From: Adenophora triphylla var. japonica
Taxonomy: Eukaryota > Streptophyta > Magnoliopsida > Asterales > Campanulaceae
Length of the DNA: 64,000 bases
Assembly: GCA_022495995.1 (NCBI GenBank)
Contig: JAFEMH010007002.1
Location: forward strand, 1 to 64,000
Direction: 5' to 3'
Part shown: positions 35,448 to 47,893 of the stretch, in pieces
How positions within the stretch are numbered: the first letter of the stretch is position 1
How the letters are laid out: each line of letters starts with the position of its first letter
Made by a program: the position numbers and the translations under genes
Notes under the pieces: generated by a model
The model's database searches: none
The model's input: only the letters and a program-made list of their open reading frames with translations
Told to the model about the DNA's origin: nothing

Positions 35448-36660
35448 CTATGCTACACATAATGATATGAAACAGGATCTATAAAATATGACCCCTAACT
35501 TCTGAGACAGGGAATATACCTCTAGTGACCTCCGGGGGATCCATCTCTCTTGGACCCAAAACACATACTTGACCTTGAACCTTCTCTTTTGGTTTCCCTT
35601 CCTTATCTCTTTTGATACCACCTCTTTGACCCCTTTGGCCAGGCACCCGAAGCTAACCTCGACGAAATGCGGGACAATTTTTCTGTAGTGCCCCATTTCT
35701 CCACAATTCAAGCATTTCCCTTGCTTACTCCAACACTGTCTTCGCAGTGACCCATCTTCTTGCAATATTTACAATTCATCCCATATTGTTTGGGTATTGG
35801 CCTAGGCAGAAGAAGCTACCACAAGTTCCTCTCTCACACTTCTGAAGTTAAAGCCCTTGGGCGATCTCTAATGATTTTGGATCCTTGTCCTAGATACTTT
35901 GGCTTATCTCAATCCCACCTTCCGATTTTCCACTATTTTCCTCAATACTATTCTCGATTTTATAAGCTCTCTCTAAGACTGTCTGATAATTGGTGAAGCT
36001 ATCAATCACTAATTTCTTCCTAAACTCAATCCTCAAACCTTTTATAAACCTATGAACTCTTTTCGCTTCATACGATACCAAATGAGAGCAACTTCTAGCT
36101 AATTCCTCAAACCTGATTACATGCGATTCACCGTCATGATCCCTTGTTCTAGTCCTAAGAATTCGATCTCCTTCTTGTCCCTTGTAACCATCGAAATGAA
36201 ATAATCCTCGAACTGTTTGGTGAAATTATCCCAAGTCCAGGGCGTATGATCCCGCTCCCAACTTCCCTTCAACATCTGCCACCACTGATCAGCTAAACCT
36301 TCAAGTTTGAACACGGCATACCTAACTTTCTCTTTGCTGGGACTTTCTATAACCTCAAAAATCCTATTTATTTCTGCTAACCATTTTTCTGCCCTTAACG
36401 AATCCGGATCTCCATTAAAGCTCGGTGGGTTCATCTTCACAAATTTTTCTAATCCATTACTTTGACATCCCTCGGGTTGATTCGGGCGATCCTCTAGTCT
36501 TCATATCTTGTACAAACTTCCTGAATAATCTCATCATCTCTTCATCCTGAATTCCACCTATGCCCATATCTCCTTCATTCTCTAGAACCTTTCGCTGATC
36601 ACCCTCGCTTCCGGCCATTAGAACGAACTCCTGCATTAAACACTCGGCGTCAATTTCCAC
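35448..36660 (-). pseudogene. gag of copy A, frameshifted
   Basis: Pieces of the same protein as the intact gag at 49661-50935: start MEIDAECLMQEFVLMAGS (36660), capsid part NPPSFNGDPDSLRAEKWLAE (36440-36117), KKLVIDSFTNY (about 36000) and a second knuckle CLNCGEMGHYRK at about 35700 that has lost its last Cys. At least four frameshifts. Confidence 0.85.
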
Positions 36661-36718
36661 ACATTCCCCTTAGTTTAGACATCTACCCTTGACCTCTAAA
36701 CTAATCTACGATACCAAC

Positions 36719-39374
36719 CGTGAGCACCCCAACCCGGAACCTAACGCGTGTCCCGAGCTGGAGAGGCTCAATCTAAGAAAAACCATCTTACTTTTTAAAA
36801 CATTTATTTGCCTTTAAAAGAAAACCACTTTTCAAACTTCCAAATAAAAATCAATTGGTAATATCTCTACTTAGAGGAAATCCAACCACAACTTTAATAA
36901 ACCGTAATCTGATCAATTACATTGGAAACCTTAATTAACATTTGTTTAACAAAAGAGTTTTCCATACAAATTATAAAAGAGGAATACTTAATACATATTC
37001 CTAACGACCCACACCTATACTTAACTTGTCAAGCCCCAAAAGTAAAAGTCCACAATGATATCCCCGGCCTCACTGGTTCGGGTCACCTGTCTCGGAATCT
37101 AAAACAGTAAAGGGAGAGGGGTGAGAATAAATCTCAGCAAGCTATTACGAATGCGTGATATGCCAAGTAAGATGCAACATATAGCATGGTTTCACATAGC
37201 ACATTATTAAAGCGGTAAACACCTTACGTTACCTCATTTTACCTTTCCGTCGAACAATAAGTCGTACAACGTGGGAGTAAAACTTCACTCTTTGGTGAAT
37301 TGCCCCCATGCACATTCACCGCTTATAGGTCTCATACCCCAGAGATCCATATAAGAAAATAGGATACTTATATGACCCTTATTCAGAGTATCATAAAATA
37401 TCATCGCCACTGTAAAGCCGTTGGCTTCATACAGAGCATTCCACCGGTACACCAAATCGCAGCAGTATGTAAAGGCTCCTTATTGCTCAATACAGTAGCT
37501 TGCACAGCCCAGCTCTGTGGCCACGAGAGGGAAAGGGTCACCGATATGATGAACCTTCAATCACTTATAGAACAAATCAATAATTGATTGAGTTCCATCA
37601 TACCCACCCGAACATAAACACATTCAAGCACATAATAGATACTTGAAGTAAATCCATAAAACGGGATAAACAATATAGCAACATGGTAAAATATACTCAT
37701 GCTCAACCAACATCATAGTGCAACATTTAAGTAATACACTATGCATAACATAATCAATGAATATGAAATCAAATGAGATAACAACACAACCGGATAGTCC
37801 ACACTTGGGAGGCAATATAATAACATGCTAAATAATCCACACAGGGGACAAGCAATAAAACAACGTATCATAACAATGCCTACGTAGTCCTTACACATCC
37901 TCGGATAACCTCAATAAGAGTTCGTGATCTACTTCCCAAGTTCAAACCTCATTGGTGAAGTACGAATCAAGCTTAATAACCAATTTCCGGACGATGTTAT
38001 GTATTACAAGGTCTCTATAGGGATTCATGTTAAATTTATCAAGTTGGAGTTACATTAAATAAGTGGACAAAGGCTCCGCTTTAATCTAGGTTGAAAGGGA
38101 TTGATTCATATCCGAATTGGATTAGGTTCTATTAATTTATAATGGTTAGGAATCATTCCCCGAGGTTTTTAGTAAAAATCAGCAAAAGAGAAGAAACTGG
38201 GGAAGGACTGGTGACATGGGCGACCGCCCATGTCACTTGGGCGACCGCCCAAAGGAGATGCAAGGGGAAGCCAAGGTTCTGCCGCCTTGGGCGGCCACCC
38301 CACGGGCGACCGCCCATGGCCCTTTCAAAGCATTTTCGAATTTCCAACCTTTTTTTTTTACATAGTTTAATCCCTCTTTAATCTTCCTTAATCTCATGAA
38401 CACTAAAAGGATTGTTTAACCTTACATACTTCAACTTAAATCATCTAAATCCAAGACCATATAGATTTAGATTATTTACCACTTAATTCCCACCCATTTC
38501 AAAAATCAATTCAAATTAAGATCTCCTAATTTAACTTCACCCATTTCATAAATCAATTCAAGTTAAGATCTCCTAATCTAACTCCACCCATTTCATAAAT
38601 CAATTCAAGTTAAGATCTCCTAATCTAACTTCACCCATTTCATATCCTCTAGGTTATCTTCCAAGAACATTAAATCCATCATATTTCATTTTCTACTCAT
38701 TCAACTCCTATTAAGCTTTCCAAAGCATAAAACAACTTCATAAGAACAAGAATACATTCAAGAGTTATGAACACTTTAGGAGAAAGGAAATCATAATAAC
38801 TCACATTAGGTTTTAATATGGAAGGTTGATCTTCTTCACTTGATGGATTCTCCTAGATAATCCAACTTCAAAACTACCCTTAGACTTGAATTTGATGGAG
38901 GAATGGCTTGGCTTCAAAGCTTGTGTTGAGAGCTTCCATGGAGTCTAAGGCTTTCACTAGGAGGAAGATGAATGAATGAAGGAGGGAGAAGGGAGTAAGA
39001 GTAAGGGGGGTAAAAGAGGGGAGGGTAAGGGGAGGTGACACTTGGAGTGTCTAGAGGGAGTAAGACTTTGGCCCCCCACCACAATTATCTAAAAACTAAA
39101 GACTTTTACCCAAAATTAATATAACACTTTCCCCTAATTATTTATTCTACCCATTTTAACTTCCTCTTACTAATTATCTATTTTCTATTTTTATTATTCC
39201 CCAAAGTTCTTATTTAATATCTAATGTATTTTTAAAAGATTCTAAATTTACTTCTCTCCCAATTTATCTTAAATTAAGAATTTAAAGACATAACTGAACA
39301 CATAAAGCTAACATAAATATTAAAAGCATATAATATAATATTTAAAATTAGTGCCTAGGGTTGGGGTCGTTACA
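36719..39374 (-). repeat. 5' LTR of copy A (2656 bp)
   Basis: Partner of 31026-33708. It has one tandem CG dyad fewer (two instead of three GGGCGACCGCCC copies before the spacer, at 38218 and 38239), and the following GC-rich stretch (38280-38320) is altered. The inner edge reads GTTGGTATCG on the minus strand, a degenerate Met-type primer site. Confidence 0.95.
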
Positions 39375-39379
39375 GTATG

Positions 39380-39769
39380 TAGTGCAATGACAGTTATATA
39401 TGAGTGCGCGTGTGTGAGAGTCAATCTAGGTGATAGAGTAAAATAGAAAGTTTTTTTTTTGAAAACTAAAAGAAAAACAGATAATGGCCGCACCAAGTGG
39501 TTGCCTACGTTTCTCCCAAATTAGGAAGACTCAGGCCGTCGAAGTTTCACTTAAAGAGAGAGAGAGAATTAAATTAATTAATTACAACTCCCGAGTCCTC
39601 CGTGGACCGGTAAAAAATTAAAATAATTCAATCGCACGCAGTTATATAGTTTGAGTAATTAAAATTATTCTACTCTGCATAATAAAATAAATACAAGCAA
39701 AATAGAAATAATAATTTTATTTTGAATTTTCTGATTTTTTTTGAAATTTCGAAACTGTTTTTGGTTTTG

Positions 39770-39800
<31 letters not shown>

Positions 39801-40213
39801 CAATAATCATTAACTAATCAAGGTTTAATGGAGCAATGATTAGGAGTGTACAGAATGAAAGTGTTTGGCGGCTAGAGAAGTCTTTTTTCCTTTTTTTTTT
39901 TTTTTTTTTTTTGTCAAACGTAGATATGAAGGTCAACTGACCTATTAATCCCTTTGTATTTTTTTTTTTTTTTTTTGTTCCCTGCGCCGCCAAAGTGGAG
40001 GGATTTTTGTTTGGCTTTTTTTTTTCTCTGCCGTGTACTAATCTCGCGCGAGATTAGTATATCTCGCGCGGGATAAGTATTCGGACAGTTTTTTTTTTTT
40101 TTTGAAAACAGTGTCGAAAAATTCCAAAAAATTCAGAAAAATCAGAATTTTTACAGAAAAATAAAAAGATTGATAATACTCAATTGTACGCAAGTCTAAC
40201 CCTCTTAATTAAT
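39380..40213 (-). other. leader of the Ogre-like element, LTR side
   Basis: Untranslated, with long poly-T tracts (39770-39799, 39890-39912, 39960-39976). Contains TCTCGCGCGAGA (40042-40053, centre of a 22-bp perfect palindrome) and TCTCGCGCGGGA (40062-40073), 20 bp apart. Confidence 0.75.
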
Positions 40214-40233
40214 TGTCCCCAGCAGAGTCGCCA
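40214..40233 (-). other. primer binding site, Arg-tRNA type
   Basis: TGGCGACTCTGCTGGGGACA on the minus strand, one base from the LTR end at 40235. This is the primer type known for Ogre elements. Confidence 0.92.
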
Positions 40234-40234
40234 C

Positions 40235-41271
40235 TGTAGCGATGCGTGAATTTTGAAATAACAGAGTCGCCACCTATATTATTTGTTTGGAAACATAGGA
40301 AAACCATTTTGAAAAGAGATTTGAGGGTTCGGGGGTTAAGTTATCGAATGGGTAGGTCGAGGAGCATCCATTCCACCCAATCCGGAGATCGGTCTTGCCA
40401 ATTGAGTATTATCAATCTTTTTAATTACTAATTAAATAAAGAACAAGAAAACCCTAATCAATTACTTGATTAGGAATGTCGGATTGTACGCTTCGAGATC
40501 GCCTTCATCGATTGAAGGGACTCTAGGCTAATCCTTTTGATGGGATTACACCACTCTAAAAGCCAATAGAGAGAGATTAAGAAGAAAAGAGTAAAAGTAT
40601 AGGAGTTTACCTAGTTTAGGGAGGATTTGATTTAGAACGTGGTTCTAAGATGTCTTCTCGATCGAGAAGTGATTTGGGCAGAGTTTCGACTCAATATGAG
40701 AGTCAAGTCTTGATGCGGACAGAGCTTCGCCTTGATGCTAAGCTTGAGCCTTGATGTTCGTCAATCAACGTGGTTGAAGGACGAATTTAGGAGTTGTTTG
40801 TGAGTGATTTGAAGGAATCTTTCGTGGAGAGAAACCAACAAATTGTGTGTGTTGTGTGGAAAAAATGGACCTTTGAAACAGTGGAAGTCACCAAGTATTT
40901 ATAGGGGTTTAGGAGGTAGAGGTGGAGAGGTAAAACACTCCTAGGAAGCTTCCAGAACTCAATTCTGATTGGAGAACCGAATTAGATGAGGTTTATCAAG
41001 AAAGGAGGTTGAAACGGAGAAGGAGAGTGATTTCTGCACATCCTATCGAGGGGATATCTCGCGCGAGATATGATATCTCGTGCGAGATATCTAGTCTGAT
41101 GACTATTTTGTCCTCTTCAGTTTATTCCGTTAGTCAGTTAGGTCCAAAACTAACGAGGTTAGTTATAAACTTAACGAAACATGACGAAACTAATGTGCTT
41201 TCATCAAAACACAAAAGAGAGACGAAGAGTGGTGTAATCATGAATTATTGGTTCAGAATGGGGTGTCTACA
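40235..41271 (-). repeat. 5' LTR of the Ogre-like element (1037 bp)
   Basis: TGTAGCGATGCG...GGGGTGTCTACA on the plus strand. TATA box (minus-strand TATAAATA) at 40896-40903. Palindromes TCTCGCGCGAGA (41057-41068) and TCTCGTGCGAGA (41076-41087) lie about 155 bp upstream of it in the transcribed direction. Shows the uninterrupted hAT target GTTAGGTC near 41140. Confidence 0.97.
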
Positions 41272-41276
41272 GTATG

Positions 41277-42258
41277 TATAATTGATTAAATGGGGAAGAG
41301 ATATGAAATATTTTAAGGGTGAAATGAGATTACTCTGTACATATATTATGAAGATAAAGTCTATTAGGTGATGTTTTTTTTTCCTTTAATTGATTGTAAT
41401 AAACTTTGTTTACAAAATAGGGATAAAGTTGTAATATTTTGAATATGTTACAAAGAAATTAAAACTTTTAATTTATGAAATAAAATTTGGTGTTTACTGG
41501 GGATGAAAAAATTGGGGTTTTGAATTGTCTAAAAAATTGAGTTCCCTTTTCCGTTTATCAGTTAACACAATTGTTAGTTTTTTAAGATTTTATTTTTTCT
41601 TCTCAAAATTAAATAAGTTAAATTTGGAAATGAATATTATAATTATGTTCATGATGATTTAATGTAAACAAATATGATATTTATTTATTAGTACTATTGT
41701 TCATATAGTAATAAATGATATTTAATTTTTTGTTTGCAAAATTAATTATTTGGTTGTTACGCTGATGAAAGGATATTTTTCTGAATTGTGACATATATAT
41801 ATAGAGTTGAAATTAAATATCTATACATATATAGAGTTTCAATCATTCGAAATAAAACAATATTTACTTATTTTTTTATTTAAGTCACTTTTAGATTTAT
41901 ATATAATATATTTTTCTTTTCAAATGATTAAGATAATTATGTATGTATAATTGATTAAATGGGGAAGAGATATGAAATATTTTAGGGGTAAAATGAGATT
42001 ACTCTGTACATATATTATGAAGATAAAGTCTATTAAGTGATATTTTTTTCCTTTAATTGATTGTAATAAACTTTGTTGACAAAATAGGGATAAAGTTGTA
42101 ACATTTTGAATATGTTACAAAGAAATTAAAACATTTAATGTACGAAATAAAATTTGGTGTTTACTGAGGATGGGAAAATTGGGATTTTGGGTTGTCTAAA
42201 AAAATTGGCTCCCTTTTTCGTTTATTATTTTTAAACTAATACGAATTGGTTTAATATA
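41277..42258 (+). repeat. Helitron tandem repeats, right part
   Basis: Continues the second ~670-bp copy and contains the third (landmarks at 41284, 41605, 41710 and 41952). AT-rich, non-coding. Confidence 0.8.
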
Positions 42259-42260
42259 TA

Positions 42261-42542
42261 CTCCCTCCGTCCCACGTCATTGTGAACCATTTTTTCGGGC
42301 ACAATAATTAAGAAATATTATTAAGATAATGAAAATGTGTGGTAGGAAATAAAGAGAGAGAATGAGTGGAGTTAATAGTAGGTTGGTTGAATAAATTGTA
42401 TGGTGAAAAATGAAGAGAGAGAATGAGTGAGTGGGGTAGGGTGAATATAAAATAATAAATTTGTTTCCATTTTGGGTAGTTTGCATTCACGTGGAACGCA
42501 CCAAAATGAAAATAAGTTTGCATTCACGTGGGACGGAGGGAG
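42261..42542. mobile_element. Stowaway/mariner-type MITE
   Basis: 282 bp, ends CTCCCTCCGTCCCACGT and its inverse, flanked by TA on both sides. Non-coding, AT-rich. It sits in the 3' part of the Helitron. Confidence 0.92.
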
Positions 42543-42900
42543 TATGTATTTAATGTCTTTAAGTATTTTCGATTCAAGATGTTATTTGATTAAGGAAAAT
42601 TGTTTGCATAATCGTATTTTTTGTTGTTCTCCATGTTAATTCTCCTCTATTTACGTTAAATATCACTATCTCATATTACATTATTTAACTTTAATCAATA
42701 TTTAATTAGATATATTGTTGTACTAATTTTGATTGGGAAAATTGTTTAAATAATCGTATTTGCTGTTGTTTTCTTTATTATTTACTTTTCTATATTTACG
42801 TTAAATATCAATATTTCATATTATATATTTTAATTTTAATTGGTATTTGATTATATATATTGTTGTACTAATTTTGGTGTAAGATAAATTATGCTATTTT

Positions 42901-42926
42901 CGTGCATCGCACGGGTGTATTGCTAG
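42901..42926 (+). other. Helitron 3' terminus: hairpin and CTAG
   Basis: Stem CGTGC / GCACG with ATC loop, 9 bases, then CTAG. The hairpin is thought to act as the end signal for rolling-circle transposition. Confidence 0.8.
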
Positions 42927-43723
42927 CATACACTAAAGATATCAAAAATTCGGTTAGTTAATAAAATAAAACCTAAATTATAATATTTACAATATTTATC
43001 TATTTTAACTAATAATAAGAAAGTAACAAATTTTTATTAATTCAATCTTTGACTTGTCAAACCGTGTGTATGAACTCATTTTTTAAACACTTTCAAAATT
43101 TTAACCATGTTCAAAAGAAAACACTCCACCAGCTGATATAACATACAATCATAACCATATACTCACCTATAAAAAACGTATATTCTTTCTACGTAAAAAT
43201 GCACACTTATAAAAATAAATAAAATAAAATAAAATTTTTATAAATGTAGAAATAAATAAAAATTTTAAATACATTTTTAAAAAGTGTGTGACATCAAATG
43301 ATTTTTTTTTAAATTAAGTACTAATTTAAAATAAAAATAAAAATAAAAATAAAAATAATGGACAATAATAGAGCCCAACCGAATTTTAATGATTCAATAA
43401 AGGGAAGGAAAAAAAAAAGTCATTGACTTACGTAAGAAAGAAACGGCGTATGGAGGGAGGGAGAAGCAATAAATATAAATATAAATATAAATATAAATAT
43501 AAATATAGAGAGTGGAAATAAATTAAATAAAAAAATAAAAGAGAGATGTCCATGGAAGTAGGGGAAAGTGACATGTTTGAATTAGGAAGAAAGCGAACCC
43601 CCTAAATTAGACTTTCTTCTTTTCTCGTGTATTCCCACCCCACTCCTCACATGAATAATTTCTCTAAGTAACACAAAGCAAATTCATTATTTTGCTTATA
43701 CGCACTATTAAACACAAAGATTC
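42927..43723. other. AT-rich DNA with short simple repeats
   Basis: No gene or element ends recognised. Simple repeats: AAATA around 43331-43356 and AAATAT around 43471-43505. Confidence 0.5.
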
Positions 43724-44013
43724 TGGCTCTAACACAAAAAAGTAATATGCTGAGAATAAAAATAATGAAGGAAGAAATGTGTGTATTTTATTATGCTGAA
43801 ATGTACACCTATTTATAGTAGTTAAATAGAAAATATCTGAAGCAAATTCCCTGAACTAACTTCCTAACGAAACTCCTGCATATCAGCAATTTATTATCCC
43901 TAAACACTCTAACTAATTTGACCAAGTAAACACAAGACTAAGTCTACTAACTGGTAACAACTTGGAAATGCTAACAGCTAGAAAATACTAAGCATCAGCA
44001 CTAATATTTGACA
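43724..44013 (-). repeat. 3' LTR of the copia element
   Basis: Begins TGTCAAATATTAG on the minus strand directly after the polypurine tract AAGGGGGAG (44022-44014). TATA box (minus-strand TATAAATAG) at about 43811-43822, and an AATAAA signal 30-40 bases further. The outer end near 43724 is inferred from the TG/CA rule only. Confidence 0.65.
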
Positions 44014-45125
44014 CTCCCCCTTAGTGCGTGCTTACGATCAATCAAACCAAGAGCTTCACGAAACATCTCGAGCTTTGATTTTGGCAATGCTTTTGTAAAC
44101 ACATCAGCAACTTGCTCACTTGTTCGAACATTTTTCAACTCAATTTCTTGCTGCAGAACTTTCTCCCTAATAAAATGATGTTGAACTTCAATGTGCTTTG
44201 TTCGAGCGTGGAACACCGGATTTGATGCAAGCTTGACTGCACTTTCATTGTCGCACCACATAGAAACTTGATAATCCACCTTCCCATAAATATCGGAAAC
44301 TAATTGCTTCAACCAAACACACTCCTGGGCAGCCATCGTAGCAGCACAATACTCAGCTTCTGTGCTTGAAAGAGTAACATTTGGTTGTTTCTTGCTGCAC
44401 CAAGAAACTACAGCGGAACCCATACTAAAACAATACCCTGTTGTTGATCTTCTGTCACAAGTATCTCCTGCCCAATCAGAGTCAACAAAGCCACTTAGTA
44501 GAAAGAACTCAGTCTTCTTATACAGCAAACCGAACTCAAGTGTACTTTTCACATATCTTAGGATTCTCCTTCCAGCATCCATGTGAGAAATCTGAGGATT
44601 TTCCATAAATTGAGAGATAACACCCACTGCAAAAGACAAGTCCGGTCTTGTTATAGTTAAGTAAATCAAACTACCAACAAGTTGCCTAAACTTCTATGGA
44701 TTAAGAAAAGGCTTTCCTTCATCCTTTTGTAACTTGGCATGGGAATCCATAGGCGTAGGCTTTAGTTTGGCTGCTTCCATGTCAAAACGTTCCGGCAATG
44801 TTTTTGCGTATCTTCTTTGAGATATAAATAGACCACCATTGTCTACTCTTTCTATCTCTAAACCAAGAAAGCATCCAACTTCTCCCAAATTTTTCATCTC
44901 AAATCGAACGGCTAGATCATCACACAATCGTGTAATCTCAACACAATTATCTCCGGTTATGATCTTGTCATCCACATATAAGAGAACTAGAATATGCAAC
45001 TCTGAATTTATTTTAACAAACATGCTTGAATCAGATTTTGATACCTCAAAGCCACAGAAAAGAAGGTATTCAAAGATTTTTCCATACCACGCACGCGGTG
45101 CTTGTTTGAGGCCGTATGTGAGCAC
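44001..45125 (-). pseudogene. copia reverse transcriptase (C-terminal part) and RNase H
   Basis: The part at 45125-44694 has LKQAPRAWY, then LLYVDDKIITG with the catalytic YVDD, and LGEVGCFLGLEIER. An in-frame TAG at about 44691 interrupts it just before KFRQLVGS. The 222-codon stretch 44669-44001 is RNase H: DSDWAGDTCDRRSTTGYCF, SSTEAEYCAATMAAQE, WCDNESAVKLA and HIEVQHHFIREKV, ending a few bases inside the 3' LTR, which is common in copia. It continues the protein from 53765 across the inserted element. Confidence 0.93.
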
Positions 45126-47893
45126 CCCAACCCGGGACCTATCTCGTATCCCGAGCTTGAGGAGCCCAAACTAAGAAATCTCATTTTCCATTTTTAAAAA
45201 ATCATTTTAATTTGCCTTTACAAGGAAACCAATTCTAAATTTTCCCATAAACAAAATCAAATATAATATCTCCATTTGGAGGGATTTAAACAAATACCTT
45301 AAAAACCATACTTCATTAATTACATTGAAAATCCTAATTAGCATTGTTTAACAAAAGAGTTTTCATTACAAATTATGAAAGAGTAATAATTAAATATGAC
45401 TCCCTACAACCCCCACATATACCTATCCTGACAAATCCCAAAAGCAACAGTCCACAATCGTCTCCCCGGCCTCACTGGTTCAGGTCACCTGTCTCAGCAT
45501 AATCTAAAGCAGTAAAAGGGAAGGGGTGAGAATAAATCTCAATGAGCTATTATGAATGCAGCAAGATGCCAATCAAAGTGCAACACATAGCATGGTAGCA
45601 CATAACACATTATGAAAGCGGTAAACACCTTACGTTACCTCATTTTACCTTTCCCGTCTGAACAATAAGTCGTACAACGTGGGAGTAAAACTCCTCTCTT
45701 TGGTGAATTGCCTCCAGCACATTCACCTCTTATGAGACTCATACTCCAGAGATCCATATAAGAAAAGATACCTATATCAGAGTATCCAACAACAATGTCG
45801 CTAACTGTAAAGCTTTAGGCTTAATACAGAAGCATTCCCCCTAATCACCAATCGCAGCAGTATGTAAAGGCTCCTTATTGCTCAATACAGTAGCTTGCAC
45901 AGCCCCACTCTGTGGCCACAGAGGGGGGAAGGGTCACCGGTATGATGAACCTTCAATCACTTATAGAACAAATCAATAATTGATTGAATTTCATCATACC
46001 CACCCGAATATAAACACACTCAAGCACATAATAGATACTTGAAATAAATCCACAAAAAGGGATAATAATATAACAACATGGTAAAATATACTCATGCTAA
46101 TCAATACCATAGTGCAACAATTCATTTAATACACTATGCATAATATCATCAATAAATATGAATGATAACAAATAAATCCACCAATGGGATAACCATGCAA
46201 CCACAAAATAAGCATATCCACACACTGGGATAACATAACAACTTGTCAAATAATCCACACTTGGGATGCACATAACAACTTGCCAAATAATCCATACTTA
46301 GGATATTAAGGTAACCATATAATCAATAATTCCACAACTTAGAATAACAATGCCACAAGGTGATACATACCCATTACCAATTAGTTCAATAGTGAAACCT
46401 ATGGCTTCTACACCATTGCAACTATTCACCAAAGATAAAGAGTAAGTGAGGCTACTATATATCATAAACCATTCTTACATAGTCATTATACAACCTCGAA
46501 TAACCTTAATTAAAGTTCAAGATCTATTTCCCAAGTTGGAACTATTTTGGTGAAGTACTAATCAAACTTAACAATTGTTTTCTGGACGATGATCCATATT
46601 ACAAGGTCCCGATAGAGATTCAAGTTAAATTATTAAGTTGTAGTCACAATGCTTAAGTGGCCCAAGTTCTACTTTAATCTAAGTTGAGAAGGTTTGATTC
46701 ATATCCGAAAGTGATTAGGTTCCATTAATTTATAGTGGTTAGGATTCATGCCACTAGGTTGTTGTCAAAAATCAGCAAGAACGGAAACTGGGAAAGTCTG
46801 GCAACATGGGCGACCGCCCAAGATGACTTGGGCGACCGCCCAAGAAGGAAAAATAAGCACTCCAGTTACTGGCCACATGGGCGGCCGCTCAAGCCCCCAT
46901 GGGCGACCGCCCAAGTGGCGATTCAGCCCTTGCCCAATTCTAATCCCTTTTTACTTACATTCTTTTTCTTTTAACACCCTTTTCCATGAACACCTAAATG
47001 GTTTCTAACTTTTCAATCCTCCACTTAAATCATCCAAACCCAAAATAGTATAGACTTAGATTATTTACTACTTAAGTTCCCACCCATTTCATCATCTTAT
47101 TTCAAGCTAAAAATCTTCTAATCTAACTCCATCCATTTAACTACCTCATTCCAAGTTTGAACTTCTTACTTTAATTAAACCCATTTGCTTACCCTCTTGA
47201 CCCACTTCCTTAACCAACAACAACATTCTAAAGCATTTACTAAATTCCTCAACTCCAAGAAGGTTTCTAAGCATCAATCAACCATTTCAACAATAAGAAC
47301 AACATTTAATAGTTTATGAACATCACATAGAAGGGAAAATCATAATAACTCACTTAGCAATTATGAAGTGGATTAAAGATCTTCTTAGCTCAAAGTGTTC
47401 CTCTTGACTCCACGAATCCAAAAGTACACCCGGATCTTCAAATGGAGAAGGTTTGGATTAACTACCATTTTTGGAAGAAATATATTGGAAGGAGGTTTCC
47501 ATGGGAAGAAGGTTGAGGAAGAAGAAGGAAAATGATGGAGAATGGAGGAGTATGGAAAAGTATGGGGAGGGATAAAGGGAGTATGGGGAGGTTTGACAAA
47601 TAAAGAAAAGGATGAGGGAAATAAGGGGAGGGTATGGTCCCCCCATTCCTTCTTTTTTTAAAAAATATCTTTTTCAATCATACTTCTCCTACACAAGGAA
47701 GTATACTACCCACATTTTATTTATTTTGTCCATTTCTATTATTATACCCTTCCCAAGAATATTATTTATTTCCCAATCATTTCATTTTAATATTAAGAAA
47801 TCAAAGATATAAATTAAACACATAATATTAAAAATAATATTAAAAGCACATTTCATGATACTAAAATAGGTGCCTAGGTTTAGGGTCGTTACA
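45117..47893 (-). repeat. 3' LTR of copy B (2777 bp)
   Basis: CG dyads GGGCGACCGCCC at 46808 and 46830, GGGCGGCCGCTC at 46879 and GGGCGACCGCCC at 46901, i.e. two pairs 22 bp apart. TATA-like box on the minus strand at 46726-46734, about 75 bp beyond the cluster in the transcribed direction, as in copy A. Confidence 0.95.

Larger units (their letters stand above)
31026..39374 (-). mobile_element. gag-only Ty3/gypsy element with ~2.7-kb LTRs, copy A
   Basis: 8.35 kb, LTRs at 31026-33708 and 36719-39374, target duplication GTATG (31021-31025 and 39375-39379). On the minus strand the LTR starts TGTAACGACCCC and ends GTGCTCACA. Next to the 3' LTR lies a polypurine stretch (AAGGGGGAGTGAG) preceded by a GGGACGAATTTTCTTTAA phrase of the kind that ends pol in Del/Tekay-type chromoviruses. 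The only coding trace is gag. The LTRs differ at about 20 substitutions plus small indels by eye. Confidence 0.93.
20728..41271 (-). mobile_element. Ogre-like (Tat lineage) non-autonomous LTR retrotransposon, gag only
   Basis: LTRs of 1037 bp each (left one split by a hAT element) that differ at three positions by eye. Target duplication GTATG at 20723-20727 and 41272-41276; the sister Helitron repeats around 19955 and 41940 show the site without insertion. The primer site matches Arg tRNA, as in Ogre elements, and the polypurine tract GAGGGGCTT (minus strand) adjoins 26211. Internal DNA has only gag, a 50-bp tandem array and leader sequence. Without its two nested elements it is about 7.7 kb. 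No protease, RT or integrase is visible. The very similar LTRs suggest a recent insertion. Confidence 0.92.

Noticed and set aside
31229..38381. Small frames found twice, e.g. at 31229 and 36922, 31935 and 37624
   Set aside because: Identical because they lie in the two LTRs of one element; no coding signal.
42277..42523. Minus-strand frames rich in Ser/Phe/His
   Set aside because: They lie in the Stowaway-type MITE and cross its end.
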